A DNA stretch of 64,000 nt from Halomonas fontilapidosi (GTDB lineage: Bacteria > Pseudomonadota > Gammaproteobacteria > Pseudomonadales > Halomonadaceae). Numbering within the stretch: position 1 is the first letter of the stretch; each line of letters begins with the position of its first letter. The translations under genes and the position numbers were made by a program. The notes under the pieces are model-generated. The model saw only the letters and a program-made list of their open reading frames with translations. It was not told the DNA's origin and made no database searches. This document shows positions 26,523 through 34,650 of this stretch, one piece after another. The stretch is taken from positions 1-64,000 of the forward strand of contig NZ_JACHXQ010000004.1 in assembly GCF_014192285.1 (NCBI RefSeq). The letters run 5' to 3'.

Positions 26523-27333
26523 GCATCAGGGAGTCGCCGTTACGGTACTGGTCTCGGTGGGGCGCCACCCGCTCACCGGGCGCGCCCGCCGTGCCGACCA
26601 GGACGCCCGGGGCCTGGAGCTGGCGCTGGGCCTGGAGGAGCGACTGCCCGGCAGTCGGATCAACTTGCTGCACGCTGGCCCACGTTGCGAGGAGAGCGAA
26701 TCCGCCCTGCGCGGCTACCTGGGCATGGGGGCGGGCACCGGGCTGGAACACCTGACGCTGCTGGAGCAGCCCGAGGGGGCGGATGCCATTCCGGCCCTGG
26801 CCGAGCATCTGGCCTCGGCAACCCCGCAGCTGGTGATCACCGGTGCCCGCGCGGAGCGGGGCGAAGGCTCGGGGCTGCTGCCCTATGCCCTCGCCGAGCA
26901 TCTTGGCTGGCCACTGGTCAACGGTCTGGCCGCGGTGGAAAAGGTCGAGCACGGGGTGGCCACGCTGCTTCAGGCGTTGCCGCGTGGCCAGCGTCGGCGC
27001 CTGCAGGTGCGACTGCCGGCTATCGTCAGCGTGGACGGCGCCGCCCCGGCACCGCGCCAGAGCGCCTTCGGTCCGGCCCGCCGCGCTCAGCTCGAGGTGA
27101 CCCCGTTGGCGGCCGAGAGAGATCACGAGCTTGCCGAGTGGGCGATGGCGCCGGCCCGCAAGCGGCCCAAGCGCCTGAAGATCATCAAGTCGGCCTCGGC
27201 GAGGGATCGCTTCAAGGCGGCCGCCGCCAAGGCAGAGGGCGGCAGCGGGCAGGTCTTGGAGGGCGTCAGCAGTGAGCAAGGGGCGGACGCGATCCTCAAG
27301 TTGCTGCGCGAGGAGGGCGTCCTGCCCCGCTGA
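26512..27333 (+). CDS. etfB: Electron transfer flavoprotein beta subunit of the dgc operon
   Basis: A 273-aa ETF-beta-like protein (AMP-binding subunit). Seen: VTVLVSVGRHPLTGRARRADQDARGLELALGLEE, VITGARAERGEGSGLLPYALAEHLGWPLVNGLAAVE and LQVRLPAIVSVDGAAPAPRQ. The last third is divergent and basic (ARKRPKRLKIIKSASARDRFKAA) compared with housekeeping ETF-beta. It overlaps etfA by 11 nt and ends the operon; a hairpin follows. Confidence 0.83.
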   Translation: MQPEHQGVAVTVLVSVGRHPLTGRARRADQDARGLELALGLEERLPGSRINLLHAGPRCEESESALRGYLGMGAGTGLEHLTLLEQPEGADAIPALAEHLASATPQLVITGARAERGEGSGLLPYALAEHLGWPLVNGLAAVEKVEHGVATLLQALPRGQRRRLQVRLPAIVSVDGAAPAPRQSAFGPARRAQLEVTPLAAERDHELAEWAMAPARKRPKRLKIIKSASARDRFKAAAAKAEGGSGQVLEGVSSEQGADAILKLLREEGVLPR

Positions 27334-27355
27334 TCATGCCGCCAGCCAGACGACG

Positions 27356-27382
27356 ACAGCCCCGGCCGAGTGCCGGGGCTGT
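27356..27382. terminator. Bidirectional hairpin between etfB and the IalB-type gene
   Basis: An 11-bp inverted repeat ACAGCCCCGGC/GCCGGGGCTGT lies between convergent genes, without a clear T run on either side. It is probably a shared terminator or RNA-stabilising stem. Confidence 0.6.
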
Positions 27383-27407
27383 CCTTCATGCGGGGCCGGT
27401 GCGACCG

Positions 27408-27932
27408 TCAGGGCGCGATGCGCTGGCTGGCGTCGGTGAAGCCCATCAGCGAAATGTCCAGGTCCATGCGGTTGCCACGCGGCCCTATCAGACTGAGGGT
27501 CGCGGTGGTACCGCTGCGTAGCGCCTGCAGCATGGAGGCGTCGAGGGGTAGGTCGGCCCGGCAGCTCTGTTCCAGGCAGACCTGGTAGGGGAACTGGGTC
27601 GGCTCGCCCCCGCCCACGCTCAGCTGCAGGCCCGGGGCGAGACGCACGCCCAGCGGCAGCAGGAAGGTCATCGCCGGCCGGCCCTCGAGCTCGGGAGGAT
27701 AGCCGACAATCACCCGCATCAGCGGATCATTGCTGTTGGGGTTGGTGACCAGCTGGCTCATGGTACAGGCCCCCTGGCTGCGCTCGGGCGGGCAGATCAC
27801 TTCCCAGTCGCGGAACTGTTCGGTGCGGGCCTCGGCACCCGGTGATGCCTGCTGGGCGACGGCCTGGGAGGCCACGGCCAGCAGCGATAACAGGGCGGTC
27901 ATGCACAGGCGTTTTGCGAGGCTATTCGACAT
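27408..27932 (-). CDS. IalB-family periplasmic protein
   Basis: A 174-aa exported protein of the invasion-associated locus B family, named from Bartonella but widespread in free-living proteobacteria, where the role is unknown. The signal peptide is LAKRLCMTALLSLLAVASQAVAQ. The mature part has the family pattern FRDWEVICPP, CTMSQLV, MRVIVGYPPE, FLLPLGVRLAPGLQL and YQVCLEQSCRADLPLD, with two Cys pairs likely to form disulphides. ATG 27932 is preferred over 27947 because GGAGGAA is eight bases upstream of it and overlaps the earlier ATG. It is convergent with the dgc operon and probably unrelated to it. Confidence 0.82.
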   Translation of the reverse strand: MSNSLAKRLCMTALLSLLAVASQAVAQQASPGAEARTEQFRDWEVICPPERSQGACTMSQLVTNPNSNDPLMRVIVGYPPELEGRPAMTFLLPLGVRLAPGLQLSVGGGEPTQFPYQVCLEQSCRADLPLDASMLQALRSGTTATLSLIGPRGNRMDLDISLMGFTDASQRIAP

Positions 27933-27982
27933 CGGTAGTTCCTCCATGGTCTCAGGGGCCGTGACGGGATATAGAGCACAAC

Positions 27983-28069
27983 CATGCCTGTTCGACTGCG
28001 CGAGGTCGACCCCCGCGTCCGGGGGACCGACGCCTTCATGATCGGGAGGCCATGTCTCGAACAGGCATG
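27983..28069. repeat. Compound inverted repeat upstream of fdhA
   Basis: CATGCCTGTTCGA (27983-27995) and TCGAACAGGCATG (28057-28069) are exact 13-bp reverse complements 61 bp apart. Inside them is a second stem, GTCG-a-CCCCCG with CGGGGG-ac-CGAC. The structure resembles intergenic REP-type palindromes and lies about 110 bp before fdhA. Confidence 0.6.
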
Positions 28070-28180
28070 CGGGTGCCTCTGTTGGACAAGTGGGCCACGT
28101 TGGAGAGAGCTTAGGCTAGAGCGGTGGTATTTACCCGCCCCCGCCACGCTGTCCGTTACAACAACATCGAGGAGCCAGCC

Positions 28181-29374
28181 ATGAGTGCAGCCAACCGCGG
28201 CGTCGTCTACAAGGGCCCTGGCCAGGTCGCCGTCGAATCCATCCCCTATCCGGAACTCGCGCTCGGCAATCGCAAATGCGACCACGGCGTGATCCTGAAG
28301 GTTGTCACCACCAATATCTGCGGCAGCGACCAGCACATGGTACGTGGGCGGACCACCGCGCCTTCCGGCCTGGTGCTGGGTCACGAGATCACCGGGCTGG
28401 TGGCCGAGTGCGGTCGCGACGTCGAGTTCATCAAGCCGGGTGACCTGGTCTCCGTGCCATTCAATATCGCCTGTGGCCGCTGCCGCAACTGCAAGGAGGG
28501 CCGGACCGGGATCTGTCTCAACGTCAATCCGTCGCGCCCGGGGGCGGCCTACGGCTACGTGGATATGGGTGGCTGGGCCGGGGGCCAGACCGAATACGTC
28601 ATGGTGCCCTATGCGGACTTCAACCTGCTGAAGTTCCCGGATGCCGATCAGGCCATGGAGAAGATTCGTGACCTGACCCTGCTCTCCGACATCTTTCCCA
28701 CCGGCTTCCATGGCTGCGTGACGGCGGGCGTCGGGCCGGGCAGCACGGTGTACATTGCGGGTGCCGGGCCGGTGGGCCTTGCCGCCGCGGTGTCTGCCCA
28801 GCTGCTGGGGGCCGCCTGCGTGATCGTTGGCGACATGATCGAAGAGCGTCTGGCGCAGGCCCGCAGCTTCGGTTGCGAGACCCTCGACCTGACCCAGGAA
28901 GGCGACATGGCCGACAGGATCGAGGAGATCCTCGGCGAGCGCGAGGTCGATGCCTTCGTCGACTGTGTCGGCTTCGAAGCCCATGCCTGCGGCTGTAACC
29001 ACGGCAAGGAGGCCCCCGCCACCGTGCTGAACTCTGCCATGTCGCTGACGCGTGCCGGTGGCCAGATCGGTATCCCGGGCCTCTATGTCACCGAAGACCC
29101 CGGCGCGGCCGACGATGCGGCCAAACAGGGGGCCTTGAGCATGCGCTTCGGCCTAGGTTGGGCGAAGTCCCACAGCTTCCATACCGGTCAGTGCCCGGTG
29201 ATGGCCTACCATCGTCCGCTGATGCAGGCGATCCTCTTCGGCAAGGTGAATATCGCCGACGCGGTCAATGTCCAGATGATCACGCTGGACCAGGCGCCCA
29301 AGGGCTATGCCGATTTCGATGGCGGAGCAGCGAAGAAATTCGTCATCGACCCCCACGGCAGCGTGGCCGCTTAA
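28181..29374 (+). CDS. fdhA: Glutathione-independent formaldehyde dehydrogenase
   Basis: A zinc- and NAD-dependent enzyme that oxidises formaldehyde to formate without glutathione; 397 aa against 399 for the Pseudomonas enzyme. Seen: the catalytic zinc ligands ICGSDQHMV and VLGHEITG, the structural zinc Cys cluster CGRCRNCKEGRTGIC, the nucleotide-binding segment YIAGAGPVGLAAAVSAQ, and family-specific FHGCVTAGVGPGSTV, CVGFEAHACGC and FIDPHGSVAA-like end. It starts after GAGGAGCC. It would detoxify formaldehyde released by GbcAB, DgcAB and SoxBDAG, feeding formate to the dehydrogenase at 37.7-42.6 kb. Confidence 0.93.
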   Translation: MSAANRGVVYKGPGQVAVESIPYPELALGNRKCDHGVILKVVTTNICGSDQHMVRGRTTAPSGLVLGHEITGLVAECGRDVEFIKPGDLVSVPFNIACGRCRNCKEGRTGICLNVNPSRPGAAYGYVDMGGWAGGQTEYVMVPYADFNLLKFPDADQAMEKIRDLTLLSDIFPTGFHGCVTAGVGPGSTVYIAGAGPVGLAAAVSAQLLGAACVIVGDMIEERLAQARSFGCETLDLTQEGDMADRIEEILGEREVDAFVDCVGFEAHACGCNHGKEAPATVLNSAMSLTRAGGQIGIPGLYVTEDPGAADDAAKQGALSMRFGLGWAKSHSFHTGQCPVMAYHRPLMQAILFGKVNIADAVNVQMITLDQAPKGYADFDGGAAKKFVIDPHGSVAA

Positions 29375-29462
29375 GCGGCACCGATGAAGGATGCCCCGCC
29401 GCCAGGGCAATCGCAGTTCCCCGAAGCGAGAGGCGCCGGGGACAGGTCGAAGGGGAGGTCCT

Positions 29463-29530
29463 ATGCCAGGGATGGCATCGGTAGCGCCCAAGGATGGGTT
29501 CACAGCGCCTCCCCGCAGAGCTGTCGCCGG
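29463..29530 (+). repeat. Dispersed intergenic repeat, copy 1, with GGA-loop hairpins
   Basis: Two hairpins in a row, ATGCCA-GGGA-TGGCAT (29463-29478) and CCCA-AGGA-TGGG (29487-29498), are followed by a conserved TTCACAGCGCCTCC block, an ACAGC/GCTGT stem (29502-29524) and TGTCGCCGG. Positions 29477-29530 match 63897-63950 (minus strand) at 45 of 54 bases. It fills the gap between fdhA and the lysR gene. Confidence 0.8.
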
Positions 29531-29585
29531 AAGAGCCGCAAGCGTTACTTCCATCTGCGATAGCCTTGGCCCCGTTCTCCCTCCC

Positions 29586-30473
29586 TCACGTTCCTTGTTC
29601 TCTCAGCAAGGCCATCACGTGTCGCTGCATGGCCGCTGCTGCCGGCGACAGGCTGACGCCGGCCCGAAAGATCAGGCCGATCCGGCGCTCCAGGCGGGGT
29701 TCCGCCAGCGGCACAAAGCGCAGCCGGACATGCTCCTCCTGGAACGCCAGGCGCGGCAGGGTCGTGATGCCGATGCCGGCTTCCAGCATCGCGGTCAGCG
29801 AGATCATGTTGGAGATGTATAGGGCACTGCGCTCGATCAGCCCGGCGGCGGGTGAGCCCTCGAGCAGTCGCGAGGTGCCGTTGCGAATCAGCGGGTGCCC
29901 GGCCAACTCGCGCCAGTGCAGGCTCTGGTGGTCGGCAAGCGGATGGTCGTCCCGACATACCACGCCGATGTCATCATGCAGCAGCGGGACGAAGTCCAGC
30001 CCCTGCTCGGGTTGCCAGAGACTGGTGATGCCCAGCTCTACTTCGCCGCTCAACACCATCTGGCTGACCAGTTCGGAGTGGCCATCCTGCAGGTTGATCT
30101 CGATCCCTGGATAGTCGGTCACGAAGCCCGCCAGGATACCGGGCATCAGGCGGCTGGCGACCGAGGGTACCGTGGCGATGTCCACGCGACCGGCCCGGTG
30201 GCAGGCCATGGCCACGGCATCGCGGCTCACCCGGTCATGGTGGGCGACCAGTTCGCGAAAGCGCGGCAGGCACCATTGCCCGAAGGGTGTCAGGGCGGCC
30301 TTGCCATTGCCCTTCTCGAAGAGCGGCTGGCCGAGGCGTTCCTCGAGCTCGCGTACCGCCATGGAGATCGCCGGCTGGCTGCGATGCAGATGCCTGGCCG
30401 CCGCATGGAAGCCGCCCTGGTCGGTAATGGCCAGCACGCAGCGCAGCGGCTGGAGCTTCAGTTCGGGTAGCAA
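29586..30473 (-). CDS. LysR-family regulator, divergent from the ALDH/BCCT operon
   Basis: A 295-aa LysR regulator. The N-terminal winged helix (FHAAARHLHRSQPAISMAVRELEERLGQPLFEK) is followed by a LysR substrate-binding domain (VDIATVPSVASRLMPGILAGF, SELVSQMVLSGEVELGIT, MLEAGIGITTLPRLAF). It is transcribed away from the aldehyde dehydrogenase at 30568 across a 94-bp gap, the standard layout for a LysR protein controlling its neighbour. The gap holds an AT-rich patch (about 30495-30525) with repeated TTATC/GATTATC words that could be the binding site. The effector is unknown. Confidence 0.85.
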   Translation of the reverse strand: MLPELKLQPLRCVLAITDQGGFHAAARHLHRSQPAISMAVRELEERLGQPLFEKGNGKAALTPFGQWCLPRFRELVAHHDRVSRDAVAMACHRAGRVDIATVPSVASRLMPGILAGFVTDYPGIEINLQDGHSELVSQMVLSGEVELGITSLWQPEQGLDFVPLLHDDIGVVCRDDHPLADHQSLHWRELAGHPLIRNGTSRLLEGSPAAGLIERSALYISNMISLTAMLEAGIGITTLPRLAFQEEHVRLRFVPLAEPRLERRIGLIFRAGVSLSPAAAAMQRHVMALLREQGT

Positions 30474-30567
30474 GGTAAGGCTTCCTGATCATTTTATCTG
30501 TTTTATTGATTATCCTTATCATGGCCACTCTCCTAGGATGCCGTCAACGCTATCCAGGAGGTTCCCC

Positions 30568-32007
30568 ATGTCACATTCCTATCCGCTTTTCATCGCCGGT
30601 CAGTGGTGCGAGGGCGAGAGCACCATCGCTAACCACAACCCCTCGGACACCAATGACCTGATCGGCCACTACGCCCAGGCCAGCACTGCCCAGGTCGGCG
30701 AAGCCATCGCGTCGGCACGTCTGGGCCAGCGCGAATGGGCCACAAGTGGCCTGGAACAGCGCTATGCCGTGCTGATGGCCATCGGCGACGAGCTGGTCGC
30801 CCGCAAGGACGAGCTGGGCTACCTGCTCGCCCGCGAGGAGGGCAAGCCGCTGGCCGAAGGTGTGGGCGAGGTCTACCGCTCGGCTCAGTTCTTTCATTAC
30901 TACGCTGCCGAGGTGCTGCGCCAGATCGACGAGCGGGTGGACTCCGTGCGACCCGGGGTCGAGGTGGAAACCCGCCGCGAGCCGGTCGGCGTGGTGGGCG
31001 TGATCAGCCCCTGGAACTTCCCCATGGCCACGGCGGTATGGAAGATCGCCCCGGCGCTGGCCTTCGGCAACGCGGTGGTCTTCAAGCCGGCCAACCTGGT
31101 GCCGGCCAGTGCCTGGGCGCTGACCGAGATCATCAGCCGTCAGGCGCTGCCTGCCGGCACTTTCAACCTGCTGATGGGGCCGGGTGGCAGCGTCGGCGAT
31201 GCCCTGATCTCCAGCCCACAGATCGATGCCCTGAGCTTCACCGGCTCGCTGGATGTGGGGCGTCGCGTAGCGGCTGCCACCGCCGGCAACCTGGTCAAGT
31301 GCCAGCTGGAGATGGGCTCCAAGAACGCGTTGATCGTGGCCGATGATGCCGACCTCGACCTCGCCGTGGAGGCGGCCTACGCCGGTGCCTATTCCGGGAC
31401 CGGGCAGAAGTGCACGGCCTCTTCGCGGTTGATCGTCACCGAGGCGGTTCACGACGCCTTTGTCGAGAAGCTCATCGCCCGGCTGGACCGGGCGACGGTG
31501 GGCCATGCCCTGGCAGAGGGCGTGCAGATCGGCCCGGTGGCCGATGCCCGCCAGCTCGAATCCAACCTGGCATGGATCGAGCGGGCCCGCGAGCAGGGCG
31601 CCGTCCTGGCCTACGGTGGCGAGCGTCTCGAACGCCAGACGCCGGGCTACTTCATGGCGCCGACCCTGTTCACCGACACGACCAATGACATGGCGATCAA
31701 TCGCGAGGAAGTCTTCGGCCCGATCGCCTGCGTGATCAAGGTTGCGGATGCCGAGACGGCCATCGAGACCCTCAACGACACCAACTTCGGCCTGACCGCC
31801 GGCATCATCACCGACTCCCTGAAACTGGCCAATGCCTTCAAGGCGCGTGCCGAGACCGGCTGCGTGATGGTCAACCTGGCCACCGCCGGCACCGATTATC
31901 ACGTGCCGTTCGGCGGCCGCAAGGACTCCAGCTTCGGTCCGCGCGAGCAGGGTCGCTATGCCCGCGAGTTCTACACCGTGGTCAAGACCTGCTACGTCAA
32001 GGCCTGA
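30568..32007 (+). CDS. NAD(P)-dependent aldehyde dehydrogenase, 2-oxoglutarate semialdehyde-like
   Basis: A 479-aa aldehyde dehydrogenase. Catalytic Cys lies in GTGQKCTASSRLIV, the general base Glu in LEMGSKNALIV, and the nucleotide region is VISPWNFPMATAVWKIAPAL. The C-terminal PFGGRKDSSFGPREQGRYA pattern is typical of alpha-ketoglutaric semialdehyde dehydrogenases, so the substrate may be a 2-oxo- or 5-carbon semialdehyde. It is first in the operon with the M19-like protein, BCCT carrier, unknown 586-aa protein, DUF3726 protein and RidA. GGAGG precedes the ATG; the long upstream extension of the frame overlaps lysR antisense and is not used. Succinic semialdehyde dehydrogenase is the alternative. 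Confidence 0.83.
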   Translation: MSHSYPLFIAGQWCEGESTIANHNPSDTNDLIGHYAQASTAQVGEAIASARLGQREWATSGLEQRYAVLMAIGDELVARKDELGYLLAREEGKPLAEGVGEVYRSAQFFHYYAAEVLRQIDERVDSVRPGVEVETRREPVGVVGVISPWNFPMATAVWKIAPALAFGNAVVFKPANLVPASAWALTEIISRQALPAGTFNLLMGPGGSVGDALISSPQIDALSFTGSLDVGRRVAAATAGNLVKCQLEMGSKNALIVADDADLDLAVEAAYAGAYSGTGQKCTASSRLIVTEAVHDAFVEKLIARLDRATVGHALAEGVQIGPVADARQLESNLAWIERAREQGAVLAYGGERLERQTPGYFMAPTLFTDTTNDMAINREEVFGPIACVIKVADAETAIETLNDTNFGLTAGIITDSLKLANAFKARAETGCVMVNLATAGTDYHVPFGGRKDSSFGPREQGRYAREFYTVVKTCYVKA

Positions 32008-32017
32008 GGAGCGCTCC

Positions 32018-33010
32018 ATGTCCAAGCAAATGCTGACCATCGACGGCCTGCAGTACTCGAACTGGTCACGGGAAATCTTCGAGCAGATGCAGGCAGGCGG
32101 TCTCGACGCGGTGCATGCGACGCTCGTCTATCACGAGAACACCCGCGAGACCCTGTCGCGCCTCGGCGAGTGGAATCGACGCTTCGAGCAGCATCACGAC
32201 CTGATCATGCCGGTACGCGAGCCGGGCGACATCGAGCAGGCGCGAGCCGCCGGCAAGGTGGGCATCTTTCTCGGCGCCCAGAACTGTTCGCCGATCGAGG
32301 ATGACATCGACATGGTGGCGGTGATGCGCCGGCTCGGCCTGATGATCATGCAGCTGACCTACAATAATCAGAGCCTGCTCGCCTGTGGCTGCTACGAGAA
32401 CGAGGACAGCGGCATCACGCGCTTCGGTCGGCAGGTGATTCGCGAGATGAACCGGGTCGGCATGGTCATCGACATGTCCCATAGTGCCGAGCGGTCCACA
32501 CTGGAGGCCATCGAGCTCTCCGAGCGACCGGTGATCATTTCCCATGCCAACCCCGAGTTCTTTCACCCGGCCAAGCGCAACAAGTCGAATCGTGTGCTCG
32601 CGGCGATTGCCGAGTGCGATGGCCTGCTGGGCTTCTCGGCCTATCCCTTCCACCTCAAGGATGGCCCGGACTGCACCCTCGAGGCCTACTGCGAGATGAT
32701 CGCGCGAACCGTCGACCTGATGGGAATCGAGCACGTAGGCATGGGCACCGACCTCTGCCAGGAACAGCCCGTCGCGGTGCTGGAATGGATGCGCAACGGG
32801 CGCTGGTCCAAGGACATGGACTACGGCGAGGGCAGCGCGAGCAATGCCGGCTGGCCGCGCCCGCTTTCCTGGCTGCGCGACAGCCGGGATTTCCCCAACC
32901 TGATCGACGGCCTGCGCCAGCGCGGCTTCGACGACGACGAAGTTGAACGCATCATGGGCCGCAACTGGGTGGCACTGCTTGAGCGTGCCGCCGTTCCCCT
33001 TTCGTCCTGA
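32018..33010 (+). CDS. M19-like amidohydrolase with non-canonical metal site
   Basis: A 330-aa paralogue of the dgc-operon M19 protein at 19496. It shares FGRQVIREMNRVGMVIDMSHS, ISHANPEF, MGTDLCQEQP and FPNLIDGLRQRGFDDDEVERIMGRNW. As in the paralogue, the usual DGHND metal motif is DGLQY (residues 9-13) and the bridging Glu is Gln (GAQNC). Only the second-site His residues and the late Asp remain, so dipeptidase activity is doubtful. It starts 8 bp after the ALDH stop and 53 bp precede the BCCT gene, so it belongs to the operon. I infer a hydrolase or lyase acting on a methylated amino-acid derivative. Confidence 0.8.
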   Translation: MSKQMLTIDGLQYSNWSREIFEQMQAGGLDAVHATLVYHENTRETLSRLGEWNRRFEQHHDLIMPVREPGDIEQARAAGKVGIFLGAQNCSPIEDDIDMVAVMRRLGLMIMQLTYNNQSLLACGCYENEDSGITRFGRQVIREMNRVGMVIDMSHSAERSTLEAIELSERPVIISHANPEFFHPAKRNKSNRVLAAIAECDGLLGFSAYPFHLKDGPDCTLEAYCEMIARTVDLMGIEHVGMGTDLCQEQPVAVLEWMRNGRWSKDMDYGEGSASNAGWPRPLSWLRDSRDFPNLIDGLRQRGFDDDEVERIMGRNWVALLERAAVPLSS

Positions 33011-33063
33011 CGTCCACTACGCCAGCTATTCCAGCCTAATAACGACATAACGAGGCACCCCTC

Positions 33064-34650
33064 ATGAGCTCTCCCTCCCACTCTTCAAAGCCCCGTGCCG
33101 ACCAGCGTCGCCATTCCCTGGGTGACCCCGTCGTGCTGGGCTTGAGCGCCGGCTTCATCGTGCTGTTCGTCGTGCTGTCGCTCTACGACAGCGAGGCCGT
33201 GGCCAGCACCATCGGTGCCGGCTTTGCCTGGACCGCCGCCATGCTCGGCTCCTATTTCCAGCTGTTGCTGCTGCTGACGTTCTTTATCGCCATGGGACTC
33301 GCCATCTCACCGGCGGCCAGCGCCAAGGTAGGCAACCTCGACAAGCCCGAGCTGAGCACCTTCAAGTGGCTGTCGATCATCCTGTGCACCCTGCTGGCCG
33401 GGGGCGGCGTGTTCTTCGCCGCCGGCGAGCCGGTTTACCATTTCGTGGTCACGCCGCCGGCCTTCGACACCGAGCCGGGGACCGTGGAGGCGGTGGCCGG
33501 CGCATTGGCGCAGTCGTTCATGCACTGGGGCTTCCTGGCCTGGGCCGTGCTGGGCTCGCTGACCGCCGTGGTGCTGGCTCACTGGCACTACGACAAGGGC
33601 TTTCCGCTGCAGCCTCGCACCCTGCTATATCCGGTGTTCGGCGAGCGCCTGCTGCAGGGCTGGATCGGCGGTGTGGTCGATGCCTGCTGCGTGATTGCCG
33701 TGGTGGCGGGGACCGTCGGCCCGATCGGCTTCCTGGCCACCCAGGTCAGCTTCGGCCTGCATGAACTGGTCGGTTTCGCCGAGGGCTATACCACCCAGCT
33801 GGTGATCCTGGTGGTGCTCGGGGCGGTGTACGTCACCTCGGCCGCCACCGGCATCAACAGGGGCATCCAACTGCTCAGCCGCTTCAATGTCTTTCTGGCG
33901 CTGGCCATTGCCATCATCATCTTCGTGTTCGGGCCTACCCTGTTCCTCACCAACGCCTACCTGCAGGGATTCGGCGAATACGTGAGCTCCTTCCTGGCCA
34001 TGGCCACCATGACCTCGGAAACCGCGCCTGCCTGGTGGATGCAGTGGTGGACGGTGTTCTTTTTCGCCTGGTTCATCGGCTATGGCCCGCTGATGGCGAT
34101 CTTCGTGGCGCGCATCTCGCGGGGTCGCACCATCCGCCAGATGATCCTTGCCGTCGCGGTCATGGCGCCCATTGCCACCACCGTGTGGTTTACCCTGCTC
34201 GGTGGTTCGGGGATTCACTTCCAGTTGACCGGCGCCATCGACCTCGGCGAAGCCCTCAATAACTTCCAGTTCGACGTGGCGACGCTCACCGTGGCCCAGG
34301 CCCTGCCGGGCGGTACGCTGATGGCGCTGGCCATCCTGCTGTTGACCACCATCTTCGTTGCCACCACCGGCGACTCCATGAGCTACGCCATTGCCGTGGT
34401 CTGCACCGGGCATGATCGGCCGCATACCGGCGTGCGGATCTTCTGGGGCATCGCGATGGCATTGATGGCGGCCATCCTGCTCAACATGGGCGCCGGCCAG
34501 ATCAGTGTGCTCCAGCAATTCATCGTGATCACCGCCATCCCCGTCTCCCTGATACTCCTGCCGTCGCTGTGGACCGGCCCTCAGGCGGCCTACGCCATGG
34601 CGCGTCAGCAGGGCCTCACCACCCGCCCCAAGGTGATCGTCAATGACTAA
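33064..34650 (+). CDS. BCCT-family transporter with altered substrate-site aromatics
   Basis: A 528-aa, about 12-helix carrier of the betaine/carnitine/choline family. The signature is TVFFFAWFIGYGPLMAIFVARISRGRTIRQMI. The N- and C-terminal tails are short, so it lacks the long osmosensing tail of BetP-type carriers and is more likely a catabolic importer. Aligned by eye to BetP, Trp189 and Trp194 (FMHWGFLAWAVL) and Trp373 are kept, but Tyr197 is Leu, Trp374 is Phe and Trp377 is Tyr. The Gly-rich TM3 stretch is LLAGGGVFFAAGEP rather than GMGIG. The substrate is therefore probably a cation or zwitterion other than glycine betaine. The ORF overlaps the next gene by 8 nt. Confidence 0.85.
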   Translation: MSSPSHSSKPRADQRRHSLGDPVVLGLSAGFIVLFVVLSLYDSEAVASTIGAGFAWTAAMLGSYFQLLLLLTFFIAMGLAISPAASAKVGNLDKPELSTFKWLSIILCTLLAGGGVFFAAGEPVYHFVVTPPAFDTEPGTVEAVAGALAQSFMHWGFLAWAVLGSLTAVVLAHWHYDKGFPLQPRTLLYPVFGERLLQGWIGGVVDACCVIAVVAGTVGPIGFLATQVSFGLHELVGFAEGYTTQLVILVVLGAVYVTSAATGINRGIQLLSRFNVFLALAIAIIIFVFGPTLFLTNAYLQGFGEYVSSFLAMATMTSETAPAWWMQWWTVFFFAWFIGYGPLMAIFVARISRGRTIRQMILAVAVMAPIATTVWFTLLGGSGIHFQLTGAIDLGEALNNFQFDVATLTVAQALPGGTLMALAILLLTTIFVATTGDSMSYAIAVVCTGHDRPHTGVRIFWGIAMALMAAILLNMGAGQISVLQQFIVITAIPVSLILLPSLWTGPQAAYAMARQQGLTTRPKVIVND

